Below, piece after piece: positions 1 through 9,948 of a stretch of 64,000 bases of DNA. The notes under the pieces were generated by a model. It had not been told where the DNA came from and did not search any database. It was given only the letters and a program-made list of their open reading frames with translations. The stretch comes from Trebouxia sp. TZW2008 (Eukaryota > Chlorophyta > Trebouxiophyceae > Trebouxiales > Trebouxiaceae): contig BDIU01000360.1 in the NCBI GenBank assembly GCA_002118135.1, forward strand, positions 1 to 64,000, read 5' to 3'. Within the stretch, counting starts at the first letter, position 1. Every line of letters begins with the position of its first letter. A program made the position numbers and the translations under genes.

Positions 1-383
1 GATGACAAGGATGCCGAGAATGGCAACCCCAATGTCAAGGTGAGCTGATGGCAAGCAGTCCAATACTGGTTGTTGCGCCTTGATTTACAATTTTGGTGCA
101 CATCACCTGCACTGGTGTCCTTGCATTGGGAACATGTTGCAGGAAAGACAACATTTTGCACATATGCATGCCGCTGTGCAACCTTGTGTATTGGACGTTG
201 TCTCTGCATGCAGGCACGCATGCACAAGCGTTGTGAGATACACTAGCACCCAGACAAGGCGATGACAATCATGACATTGCTCTCGCCTTTCTGCAGGGTG
301 CTGGGCCCCAAGCCAACAGCAAGAAACAAGCCGGTGCTAGAGTCACTGGAGGCAGTATGCCTTTCAAACAACCCCGTCAGTGA
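1..383 (+). CDS. 3' end of an unrecognised protein-coding gene (partial)
   Basis: The window opens inside an exon (1-39, frame 1) ending in a GTGAGC donor. The intron 40-296 ends in CTGCAG, and a final exon 297-383 stays in phase and ends in TGA at 381-383. About 41 C-terminal residues are visible: an Asp/Asn-rich stretch, then a basic, Gly/Gln-rich tail ending in MPFKQPRQ. I do not recognise the family and the start lies outside the window. A TGTAA motif at 559-563, about 175 bases after the stop, fits a green-algal poly(A) signal. The phase agreement across the intron is the main support that this is a real gene end. Confidence 0.55.
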
Positions 384-1239
384 GCGCCTTCCATGAGCAC
401 TAGGATGCCGTGGTCAGAAGGGGGACGAAAGAAGCGTTAGCTGATGTGATCATGACCTGCTTGCTGCTATCTGCAAAGGATTTTAGTCGCTGGATGCTCT
501 ATGCAGACTAGCAAATCAACCGCATGATTTCATTTTCAATGCCATTAGCTGCGATGTCTGTAAGAATACAATCTTGAGATAAAATCCTTCTGGACCGGAA
601 TTGTATCCTTACCGTGGTCGGCGAGGTTTTATCCTTTTTGACAGGATAAAATCCCTAGATTTTATCCCTAGAATAATATCTGCACAATACTATTCCACCG
701 TCACTCGACATGCCCTATTTTGGCACTAGAATAAATCCTAGAATAATGTTACGGATACTTGGGTTTTATCCTGGGATATCATCCATCGGCTGCAATGCCG
801 AACAGCAATATATTCTTAAAAACATAAGAATAAAGCTACAATATATTCTAAGGTCGTCCCTTAGTGGACCGCATCAGCGGGTTGTCACAAAAGATGCAAT
901 TCATAGTACAGATTTATATGTAAACTCGAAGAACTCCAAGACAACTGTGATACCAATGATGGATTACTGGTATCAGTTGTGTGGTCATGCAAAGGCAGCT
1001 CTGCGGTGTTAGAGGCACACCTGCTTGTGCAGGGCAGCCAGGATTACTAATATGTTGGTCAGGAGAACCACATAAGGCATCAGCCACAAACAACATCCAT
1101 ACAAACCGTTCAGCACTTCATCTCACCTCTCAGACAGCTTCAAATACACAACGAACTTCCACAAGCCGGACAACTCCTGGCAACAACCTTCAACGCCGTT
1201 CTGTGTGACAAACGCCTCTCATTGTCATCAACTGGCTCC
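384..1239. repeat. AT-rich intergenic DNA with TTTTATCC palindromes
   Basis: No gene is supported here. From about 575 to 790 the octamer TTTTATCC and its complement recur in both orientations. At 644-667 two perfect 10-bp arms (GGATAAAATC / GATTTTATCC) flank a 4-base loop. A second hairpin at 811-832 has arms TATTCTTA / TAAGAATA. This could be a small non-autonomous inverted-repeat element, but I found no convincing termini or target-site duplication. Confidence 0.4.
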
Positions 1240-2004
1240 TCAGTCCCAGACCTCTGTTACCTTGAAGTGTATTCTCCGCTGAGCGCATGCCAAACTTGTC
1301 TCTGCACACATTGATTCAGATTCTGGAAAAATGGGACTTGACAGATGTGTGCGGTAGTTTGTGAATGCATCCGGACTAGCATGAATATTTGACAATTGTG
1401 TGCCAAGTCTTGCAGTCTTGTGTGCCCATGGCAAAACTTTTGTTGCCTGACTCGTTATGTAAAGTTTGTCTCAACCACAGATAGTTTTGTCTTAAAATCA
1501 GACAGTTCATGCAGTTTGTCCCATGTTGTGCCTTGTCTTTGGTTCTACGGTTGTGCATATGGAGACTTCTGTGCATCCGGGCTAGCCAGTGAACATTCAC
1601 AGTTGTATTCTGACCAGGTTCACAAGATAATAGAAGATGACTGTTCCTGATATCGATGAGGGCTCTCCTTTCTCCTGGATAGTAGTCGTTGAAAATCGCG
1701 GCACCTTGGTGACCTGTTGCCCCTCTGGACTACGCTTGCCAACTTAAAAAGTCTTTGTCCCCGCTCACACTCACATTGGCTTGCACAAGTTTTGGAACGC
1801 ATAAATGATGAATCTGGCAGGTTCAAGTCACCATGTTGCCTTCAACTGCAACAGTGTGAGAGAGGTTCACCTGGCCAATCTGACCTCTCCATCTTTTTCG
1901 TGTCTAAAAGCAGCCCATTGGCTGCTCTTTCCCCACCAGGAGTGTGCACAATGGAACTATAGCCGGTCCGGTCCACTCCGGCTATCTAGCGTCTAGGGAG
2001 GGCC

Positions 2005-3905
2005 CAAGAACTCCGCATTTTGTGCACTAACATTGAGGCTTTATTTACATTTTAGGATGTAAAATATGGGTGCATATTAGTTTCATCCTTAGTATCCTTG
2101 ACAGATGTTTAGACAGATTGCCCGCACACTTTTTACGGGCTTGCTTGCGTTGGATCACAGATGGCCAACAATCTATTGATTTGCTTGTGCGGGGTCACAG
2201 ATGGCCCGCAATCTTTTTACCGGGTTGTCTAGCATCGATCTTGTGTGTAGTGTCTCTCAAAACCAGACGGTATGTCTCGTGCTTCGTCTTGTCCTGCATC
2301 CCGCTATTGATGGAGAGTGCACCCAGGCTCACCTTTAAATGCTCAAAGTTGTGTGACAGTCCTGATGTCTGCAGTTGTGGTTGTAGAGTTTTGGCTAGCT
2401 CATACACAAATCCACTGAGTGTTCAAGTCCCACAATGTTTGCCACATCTGCATCAACCTGCATACAAGAACCCCCCACTTTAATTAAAGTAAATATTAAG
2501 TTCCCACTGACAGAATAAGATTTAGATCATAGGTCCTTTGTTTTGCATTGATATTCTTGACAAATGACTAAACAGAAAGCATGCAATCTTACAGGCTTGC
2601 TTGTGCGGGTTCACAGATGGCCCACAATGTTTTGCCACATCTGCAATACAGCGACTATATGCAGGAACCCTACATTTTATAAACTAAATGTTAAGGTTAT
2701 ATGTATAATTTAGGAGGTAAAACATAGGTAAATATTGTTTGCATCAATATTGCTTGACGACATGCAATTTTTTTACGGCTTGCTTGAGCGGGGTCACAGA
2801 TGGCCCACAATCTTTTTACGGGTTTGCTTGGCATTGATCTGGATAGTGTGACGCAAGATGAGACTGTCTGTTTCCCAGTCGGACAATCAGTCCTGAAGTC
2901 AGACAGTCTGTTTCAAAATTAGAAAGTCTGTTGCCGAGTACTGTCCCGTACATCTGGTTCCACAGTCGAGTGTAAAGAATGTTGTGCATCCAGGCGAGCC
3001 TGCGGATGTTCCAAAAGTGGTGTCTTGACTTTTGCAGTGGTGTACGGAGATTTTTGGTACCTGCCTAGCTTGTGAATATTTCATGATTGTGTTCTGAGTT
3101 TTGCAATACTCTTGCCAGCTCAACACTAAAATTGTGTTGGTGTTTGTGTACAGTTTGTCTCGACATCAAACAAGCACTGGGTTTTGCAAGACCTCCCCTA
3201 GTGAGTCACAGGACATCTTGGCGCTTCGATGGCAAGACGCCTTTTTGGAACGTATACCATCAGACAAGCTATTGCTATATGTTTTCTACCTTCCACTCAT
3301 CCCCACGTTGGCTTTCATGACTTCTAGAACGCAGAAATGATTCGGCAGGTTTTGGTCAGCATGTTGCTTCAAGTGCAAAAGTGTTTGATAAGCTCACCTG
3401 GCCCTCTCGACCTCTTGGGCAATCTTATGTCCGGAATCTCTTTAGGAGCCCACTTGGCCATTACTCACCTAAACAAGTCACATGATGTTGTCGACTGTTT
3501 AGTTTTTGGATGTGTTGTTGCAGAAGCTTGACCCCATATACATTGCGGGATCGTTGTAAGGTTTTGACCATTGCAGGACCACTGTAGGATCCTGGCAGAA
3601 GTGATATACGTGCAAGAACCCCATATATATAAACTAAACATCAAGGTCGTATTGGTAAATTAGGAACTGAAACATAGGTGCCATTCTTTTTGCATCAATA
3701 TTCTTGACAGATGACTTGACAAATGGCGTGCAACCTTCTTACGGGCTTGCTTGTGCAAGGTTCAAAAACATCCTACAATGTTTTGCCGCATCTGCAACAC
3801 ACATTGGTCTTTACGTAGGAACCCCACACTTTGTAACTTGAAACTTAAGGTTGTGTTGATAATTTAGCATGTAAAACATAGGTCCATAAATGCTTTGCAT
3901 TGATT
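2005..3905. repeat. Composite sub-repeats (GAACCCCACA ... TCACAGATGGCC)
   Basis: Two motifs alternate. One begins GAACCCCACATTTT and runs through a TTAAGG and a GTAAAACATAGGT stretch to TTGACAGATGAC, with copies near 2008, 2467, 2667, 3627 and 3818. The other is a GGCTTGCTTG...TCACAGATGGCC stretch ending in GCCACATCTGCAA, near 2130, 2195, 2600, 2780 and 3745. The copies are too diverged for recent duplication. Confidence 0.5.
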
Positions 3906-4115
3906 TTCTTGGTACGCCCACTCCTTTCCCCTAGACCCCCGTGGGATTTTGGAAAAAGTGATCAATGTGCAGAATCCTCACATTTTGTAAGTCAAAATGT
4001 TAAGATGATAGTCACAAGGTAGCATGTCATAGCATCCTGCCACATAGATCTTTGCGGGATGGTGACGAATGCAAGGCCATAGGAGCTTCCCGTGCAACAT
4101 GCGTTGTGCATGCGG

Positions 4116-4850
4116 GCTAGCCTCCAAAGTCGTGTGATGGTCTTGAGATTTGCTTCAAGAAGGCACGTTGCCTGAAACTTCAAAAGCTAGCCCAGATGGA
4201 AGAAATGTTGAAAAAATTCAAGAAGACGGAATCTTTGCAAGCCAGCCCGGAAGCAAGAAATGTTGGAAAGACTCAAGGACTGTTGAAAAAACTCACAAAG
4301 ACAAACCTACCGCATCTACAAAGCTAGCCCGGAAGCATAACATGTTGAAAAGACTCGAGAAGACACACTAGCAGAATACACACAAGCTAGCCTCAAAGCA
4401 AAAAACGTTGAAAAAATTCATGAGACACACTGGTGGCATTTTAAAGAGCTAGCCTGAAAGCAAGAAATGTTGAAAAGATTCAAGAGACACCTGCTGAATC
4501 TTCAAAAGCTAGCCCCAAAGCAGAACATGTTGAAAAGACTCAAGAGGACACACTGGCGGGATTGTAACAAGCTAGCCCGGAAGCAAGAAATGTTGGAAAG
4601 ACTCAAGAAGACACACTGGCGGAATCTTGACAAGCTAGCCCGGAAGCAGAGAAATGGCTGTGAAAACCTGCCGTGGGACTGGTATGGCTTCTGCAAAATC
4701 TTCAAAAGCTAGCCATGAAGCAGGTAAGGTTGAAAAGACTAAACAAGAAACACCAACAAAATCTTCACAAGCTAGCGTGGAATCAGAACAGCATAACCAG
4801 CCTCAATCAGGCATGCTGCCCGCATCTTCAACAGCTAGCCCGTTGTTATG
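4116..4850. repeat. 63-bp tandem repeat marked by GCTAGC
   Basis: GCTAGC (once GCCAGC) recurs at 4116, 4186, 4241, 4323, 4386, 4450, 4508, 4571, 4634, 4708, 4771 and 4834. Most intervals are exactly 63 bases, others 55-82. A unit reads roughly AAGCTAGCCCGGAAGCA, then GAAATGTTGAAAAGACTCAA, then GAAGACACACTGGC. As 63 is a multiple of three, one + frame gives a basic 21-residue repeat over 4467-4712, but no gene start, splice context or outside homology supports a protein. I read it as a minisatellite. Confidence 0.75.
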
Positions 4851-5359
4851 TGAAGATTTTGTGCATCCCGGCTAGCAAGTGAGCATTCATAGTGATGTTC
4901 CAGGTCTTACTACCCTCTTGTAGCTCCACAATCACATGTTTCAAGATCATACACTCTGTCCCAAACAAGATAGTCTATTCTGTCCAAAATCTTGTGCATT
5001 TTAGTCAACAGACAAATGGTTCAGAGGGTGATAAAGGTGACTAAGGTTCTGTAAGGGCTCTCCAGTTAGTCACGGGACATTTTGGTGCTTTGGCGACCTA
5101 TTCGCCCTTTGACACGCTTACCAGCGGTCAGAGTGAAAGCTTTTCAGTTTTGGGGTACGCTTACCAATGCAATGCTCACACTCACATTGGCTTTCATGAC
5201 TTTTGAAATGCAGAACCTTTTAACCCAGCGGGTTCAGGTCATCATATTGCTTATGTAGAAGTGTTAGAGAGGTTTACCTGGCCACTCTAGACCTCTTAGC
5301 AGTCTAGCGTGTGGAAAGGCGCCCACTTGGCTGTTATTGCCCCAAGTCTGTCAGGAGGG

Positions 5360-6060
5360 TGCAAGGTGAACCTTGGGCAGCTCCGTCTTGCGGATATGCA
5401 AGCTGCAACAGGAAAACAAGTGTGGCAATGGATTCTAGACAATCCAATTGTCGAAATCAACTAGAAGCTCCCACCGGAAGGTGCATGACTGTAACGATCA
5501 AGACAAGATTTGGCCAACGACTATTGACAACGTGGCCGCATGAACCTTAGCATCCATCAAGAAAGCATATCAGAAGATCAATGAAGTAGTGGGTACAGTG
5601 ACCAACATGGTGGAACATACATACAACCAACTGAGGCTGCCTTGGCACAATATCTAAGGGGAAGACTCCATGTGACGGCAGCAGCTTTTGAATGCCATCA
5701 GGGTTGTGGCAAAACTTCTGGAAAGTAGTGCGACAGGGATGAAACTTTGTTCGAGGTATTCTATCAAGACGCAATGATGTCATACGACAAGTTTGAGAGT
5801 TATCTCTGCAGCAAGTTTGCAAAGAGTCCAAATGGGAATACTTGACACACAAAGTAATGGCCGACATGAATTCTGAGAGCCGCAGTGACAATGGACGTGT
5901 TGGGTCAAGACTTTACTAGCCCAGCAACTTACAGCCGACAGCAAGCATATGACTCAAATTTGCAACAGATTGGGAAGAAGCGTGAGATGAGACGTTCGAG
6001 AAGACGAGGAAGCACATTTTCAAGGAAGCAAACAGAATTCTCTTTGGGCAAACTGATGTG
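5360..6060 (+). pseudogene. Decayed coding sequence of unknown family
   Basis: Several coding-like stretches follow one another on the + strand in shifting frames and are broken by stops. They include one with LRLADMQAATGKQVWQW, one with KKAYQKINEVVGTV, one with QQLLNAIRVVAKLLE and one with SYDKFESYLCSKFA. The composition looks protein-like, but no continuous frame or splice arrangement joins them. This is probably a degraded gene belonging to the island that follows. I cannot name the family, and part of it may be chance. Confidence 0.35.
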
Positions 6061-6072
6061 TTGAACTTGAAT

Positions 6073-6842
6073 TCAAAGCCCTAGTTGCCCATATAAAAGT
6101 GGTGCTTCCATTGGGCATTGGTATTTATAAAAACAGTTATCTAAGTCGACTAGCCAGCCAAAGGAGCCTGCACGGAGGCCTTGCTTGATATCAGTTGCTG
6201 TCGGGTTGCCAGATTTTGAATATGGTTCGGGACCATCCACCATTACAGAGTCTTTGTCAAAGTCCAAAGGCTCACCATTCTGCGGGTCGTGGTCAAGATA
6301 CTGCTGCAGATACTCAGCCAACAATTTGATGTCAGCCGCCTTCATCTTCGCCACATCTGATTTGGACTTAATGCCTGCGCTCCCAAGCTCCCGAAGAGCA
6401 AAGTTGACAATTTGCAATCGGTTTGGGTCTGGCACTGAGCTTGTAGATCTGTCCGCACCGACAACACCTGCAGAGCTGACATGGCTGCTTGAGTGAGCAA
6501 GACTAGACCGGGCACATCACTCACCATGTCACCTGAGATGACATCTTTGCTGTATTTCTTGGTGACATAAACATATGGCCTAATCTTCAAGCCAGTGTCG
6601 TTGCATGCTTCACTTGCAGCCAACAGCCCGCCTGTAAGGTGGCGTAGAGTAATGCACACATCTGTTGCAATCTGATTGGGGTTGCCGCCTTTTAGCTCTC
6701 CTTCAGCTTCCGCCCTCCCGACGGCAACAACAACAAGCCCTTTCAAGGCATTGCTTTTGTCTAGAGTGGGGTCTGCCTTGCTGAGTGAGATCTTCAGGAG
6801 GTCGAAAACAGCAGCAAGTTCTTTGTATGATTGGTCTGCCAT
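6073..6842 (-). CDS. Unrecognised two-exon gene, about 234 residues
   Basis: Exon 1 is 6533-6842, starting with ATG for MADQSYKELAAVF. A 65-base intron (6468-6532, GTGACA...CTGCAG) joins it in phase to exon 2 (6073-6467), ending QLGL-stop. Without the intron the upstream frame stays open but loses the conserved-looking C-terminal part, so the spliced model is preferred. The frame also extends upstream of 6842, so the start could be earlier. The protein is mostly helical in character, with no signal peptide or membrane span. I recognise no family. It lies head-to-head with a tyrosine recombinase and near a histone-like fragment, so it may belong to a mobile or virus-like element; that is inference. 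Confidence 0.5.
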
Positions 6843-7049
6843 GTTTGGCTTGCACACTGTACACCAAGACCACAGAGTTTTACCACGTTCGATTTTTGCG
6901 TGGTACACAGGCAGGACAGCACACAAGTAGCTAATGCTGCTTGCATGGTGTCCAGCCCGCCTGTTGACAAGCTCGCGAGAAGCCAGCTTGAACAACAACT
7001 TGGCTTTTGCTTGTCAACCAGAGAGTCGATTGGCAAAAACCCAATTTCA

Positions 7050-7595
7050 TAGGTAGGTCATGTGTCCACAGGATTTCGATTTTGCAACGGTCGGGTTGAT
7101 TTGGGTGCAAAGTTCAGGATTCAACTTCAAAATACCACAACTCAACAAAAGCCATTCAATTACTGTCATATTGAATAAAATCAGCTAGTAATTTGAAGTA
7201 CTTCAAACATTTACATTTTCCACATGCACAGTTTTTGTTAAGTAACACCAGTTATAGTTGAACAACTCATTTGCAACCTGCAAATCAACTTTTAATGAAA
7301 CCAAATTGGTATGCAAAGACAGCATATATGCAAGGTTGGGATAAAAAAACAGGAAGAATCGAGTTGAACCAATCAGAGAGTTCTGACGCACAAATCCTGT
7401 CATTTGCTTCAAGCAAAACCAAAATTGCAGCTTTTGCCACTGCAATCTATTCAACTTGATTATTTGCAACTACAATGTCTGCATCACTTGATTGCTTTTC
7501 TAAGACAAGTATTGCAAGTGCTAAAAAGGAGAACCTAGAGAAGATCTGCGAGAGAAGATCTCTCCTGTCCTTGCAAGCCCCCCCACACGCAACAG
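7050..7595. other. Divergent intergenic region
   Basis: This AT-rich spacer lies between the unknown minus-strand gene and the recombinase. Short ORFs on both strands are shadows of each other. Close to the recombinase start, at about 7539-7565, AGATCTGCGAGAGAAGATCT forms an imperfect palindrome, which could be regulatory or a recombinase site. There is no direct evidence for either. Confidence 0.3.
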
Positions 7596-8573
7596 ATGGG
7601 TTGCCCAGCCACGACTAAACGTGACAAGGCCTTACAAGGTATACAACAAGACCCTGAGCTATCTGACAGCTCCAAGCACACCTATGCTCAACGACTTACG
7701 GACATGTCAACCAAGCTAGGGCAACCAATAAGTGAGCTGGCCATGCAACCCATGACAATCTTTCCATGGATCAAAAAGCATTACCCAGAAGTTGCTACGC
7801 AGAAGAATGTGGTCACAGCGGTGTTGGCTGCTCTAAGACGTATGCCTGCCATGAAGCAGCAGCACCGGCAAGCCCTAGGAATATATCTACAGGCTTCCAA
7901 AGACCTTGAAGCTCAACAGCAGGCACGGCTAAAAGCAAATGAGCCTTCCGCTAGACAACAACGGGGCTATGTTGACTTCAAAGAGGTGATCAAGGTACGT
8001 ACTGCTCTAGCGAAGGGATCACGTCAACGTCTCCTACTGGCCTTTTACACTATGATTCCACCTCTGCGTTGCGATCTCAACTGGGTGGCCCTCCTACAAT
8101 GCCCTGCATCTGCAGCCACCATAACACAGGATGATGTGGATACAGTGAAGGAAAACAACTTTCTTTGCTTGCCAACAGACAGGAAGAAGCCTGCCGTTTT
8201 GGTGCTAAGAGAGTTCAAAGCTGCAAACTCTGCTGGCATCTGGCAGAGAACATTGCCAATGACTCTGACTCGGGAATTGTGGACATCTCTGCAAGCTGAG
8301 CTGCACTGCAAATGGCTGTTCACTACCAAGTCCGGCATGCCATACGCAGCAAAAAACTTCAGCAAATGGTGCTGCTCTATGCTGCAAAAGCTGTTCCGCA
8401 AACCGCTAACCTTGACATTGTTGAGACACAGCTATCTGAATAGTATGGATTGGAACAAACTGACAACAGCAGCTAGAGAGAATCTGGCATCAGACATGTG
8501 TCACAGCACAGAAACTCAAGACACCTACAGGTGGATATCTGGAAAACATCATAATGTGCGGAAGCAAAGGTAA
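7596..8573 (+). CDS. Tyrosine recombinase / integrase-like protein (mobile element)
   Basis: A single uninterrupted 325-residue ORF. The N-terminal part (about 20-110) is a helical core-binding region. The catalytic part shows box I Arg158 in the motif IPPLRCD, a possible beta-hairpin Lys208, box II LLRHSY with Arg277 and His278, a third motif CHSTETQ (His303) and the nucleophile Tyr311 in DTYRW. The classical HxxR histidine is Thr274 here, a known type of variation in eukaryotic tyrosine recombinases. The PPLR box resembles recombinases of algal Crypton-like elements and Polinton-like or giant DNA viruses, from memory only. There is no reverse transcriptase nearby, so a DIRS retroelement is not supported. 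The lack of introns contrasts with the host genes. The catalytic residues look intact, so the enzyme may be active. Confidence 0.8.
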   Translation: MGCPATTKRDKALQGIQQDPELSDSSKHTYAQRLTDMSTKLGQPISELAMQPMTIFPWIKKHYPEVATQKNVVTAVLAALRRMPAMKQQHRQALGIYLQASKDLEAQQQARLKANEPSARQQRGYVDFKEVIKVRTALAKGSRQRLLLAFYTMIPPLRCDLNWVALLQCPASAATITQDDVDTVKENNFLCLPTDRKKPAVLVLREFKAANSAGIWQRTLPMTLTRELWTSLQAELHCKWLFTTKSGMPYAAKNFSKWCCSMLQKLFRKPLTLTLLRHSYLNSMDWNKLTTAARENLASDMCHSTETQDTYRWISGKHHNVRKQR

Positions 8574-9015
8574 GAAACGGATGGTTGTCAATCGAACAGA
8601 CAGCCTTAGTAGCCATAGATATTGTGCCCCGTGTACCACACCTCCGGTATAGTAGCTGCTGTGTGCAAAGGTGCGCAGTTGATGTTCATAGAAGACCGGA
8701 CAGTCAATGTTGCCAGATATGCGTTGTCTAGTCTTGCTGCATGACACTTGCTGTCTCTCCCTTGATGTGCAACTCTGAATCCTGTATCTCATTCACATGG
8801 CCATGTCAACAGATAATGATTGTACAGCACAACATGATATTCACCCATCATGAAGGTGTAAGCAGCCGATCGTCATACAAATACATAAGGATGCTCTTGC
8901 CTGAGTCTCAGACAAGAGCAGTACTAATACACGGAACTGCAAGAGGCAGCTGTCTGCAGTCAAACAAGCAGTCATGCGTGCATATGCAGGTGCCAGTGAA
9001 GTGCATGAAATTCAA
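8574..9015. other. Spacer between recombinase and histone-like gene
   Basis: I see no supported gene. A + strand ORF starting at 8741 runs through this region but is mainly the antisense shadow of the histone-like frame downstream. Confidence 0.4.
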
Positions 9016-9369
9016 TCAAGAGCCTGTATTGGGATGCTTGGCAACTGATTCTGTAAGTGCTGAGTTCTTCTTGGATGTGTCACCTTTTGCCAACAAAAGC
9101 TCCAGGGATGCTCGGACATTCTCCAGAGTCAGTGCTTGTGAAGTATGCTCTTGCACTATTTCTTGGGCCAGTCGTTGTAACCAGGCATCAAGGGCTGCAG
9201 CCCACACCTGCATAGCTTCTTTGGTGATCTTCACACCTGGATGATTACCTTGCAGAACTTTGTGCAATTATGAATCCCAAGTGTGGCTGCTGCTGCCAAG
9301 GATCTTCTTGCGTTTGCTACCTGACAGCCTTGCATTAGGCACTGCTGTAGGTGGTGTTGCTTCAGCCAT
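9016..9369 (-). pseudogene. Histone H2B-like protein interrupted by one nonsense codon
   Basis: Reading from ATG at 9369 the frame gives a short Ala/Pro-rich and basic tail (SGSKRKK at about 15-21), then a TAA stop at 9268-9270. The same frame stays open to TGA at 9016. The part after the stop reads LHKVLQGNHPGVKITKEAM, which lines up with the H2B alpha-1/loop segment (YKVLKQVHPDTGISSKAM), followed by a long alpha-2 helix, the TLENVRASLELLL strand-helix segment and an alpha-C-like end. The stop falls where H2B has a conserved Tyr. It is far more diverged than a cellular H2B, and its neighbour is a tyrosine recombinase, so a viral or mobile origin is plausible. Apart from the one stop the frame is intact, so decay is recent, or a shorter product starts downstream, or the base is an error. 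Confidence 0.7.
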
Positions 9370-9705
9370 CAGATCTCAGCAAACCAGCTGTGTGCACAGG
9401 TCTGCTTAGGGTTGACCGCACTCCAAGATGGCTTTTCAGCTTTGCAGCTCTACAGAGCTGTTGCACCAAGCTTTGTGACCTATTGTGACTGCAGGCTTCA
9501 AGAGTGCTGTGCTGTCTGCAAGTGTAAGCTTGAATGGGGCTGAGGACGTATTTCCAACATTATGCAATGTGTTCAGCCCGCTGTGACCAATAGAACTTGT
9601 TGCGACTGTTTTCAGTGATACTCTCAAGTCCCGATGAGGGTCAGAAGATCGAGAAGGAGTCAGGCTGCATTGCGACGCAAGCTCTGATCAACGCATAACT
9701 ACAGG
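9370..9705. other. Spacer upstream of TATA-type promoter
   Basis: No gene is supported. A 63-residue minus-strand ORF (9436-9627) has no recognisable features. Confidence 0.35.
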
Positions 9706-9716
9706 ACTATAAATAC
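9706..9716 (+). promoter_or_regulatory. TATA box (CTATAAATA)
   Basis: CTATAAATACG lies about 50 bases before the ATG of the short ORF at 9762. This is a good match to a eukaryotic TATA element at a plausible distance from a start site. Confidence 0.45.
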
Positions 9717-9761
9717 GAGCTCGGAGCGCCTGTGCTTGCCAATTCAGTCGCGAACCTAAAG

Positions 9762-9948
9762 ATGACCTCGAGCAGTTTGACCTCCGCGTCGACATCTACA
9801 GGCCTCCAATCCAAAAGACCCCTCCATACCCTGGATGATGACCTGGCAGAATTCAAATGCGGCCGTTACAGCACACAGCACAGCATGCCTTGCTGCCAAA
9901 GCTCTTGACAAGCAGAGAAAAGAGAAAAGGCTACGCCGTGAGGCGTGA
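9762..9948 (+). pseudogene. Small frameshifted ORF behind a TATA box
   Basis: From ATG 9762 a Ser/Thr-rich N-terminus is followed by LHTLDDDLAEFK. A one-base shift there is needed to enter a second open frame containing the basic stretch AAKALDKQRKEKRLRREA, which ends in TGA at 9946-9948. Without the shift the first frame stops after about 48 residues. The basic run resembles a DNA-binding or nuclear-targeting segment, but the family is unknown. It is either a broken gene of the same island or a short real protein with a chance downstream frame. Confidence 0.35.

Larger units (their letters stand above)
1240..5380. repeat. Repeat cluster with three diverged copies of a segmental unit
   Basis: The whole stretch is built from diverged repeats and holds no gene I can support. 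A block of about 250 bases occurs three times in the same order, at about 1700-1950, 3215-3470 and 5085-5345. Each copy contains a CACATTGGCTT-like stretch, a run resembling GAACGCA then AATGA, then TCACCTGGCC-like and CCCA(C)TTGGC-like stretches. The spacing is roughly 1.5 and 1.9 kb. Copies of a GTGCATCC-GGCTAGC segment sit before each block (about 1367, 1572, 2985, 4860). ORFs here are short and not conserved between copies. Confidence 0.6.

Noticed and set aside
4116..4850. Possible CRISPR-like array
   Set aside because: Repeats are contiguous diverged units without unique spacers, and the window is clearly eukaryotic.
7596..8573. DIRS-type retrotransposon
   Set aside because: No reverse transcriptase, RNase H or split repeats are visible near the recombinase.
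8741..9244. 167-residue + strand ORF
   Set aside because: It is mostly antisense to the H2B-like frame and has no domain or conserved motif.
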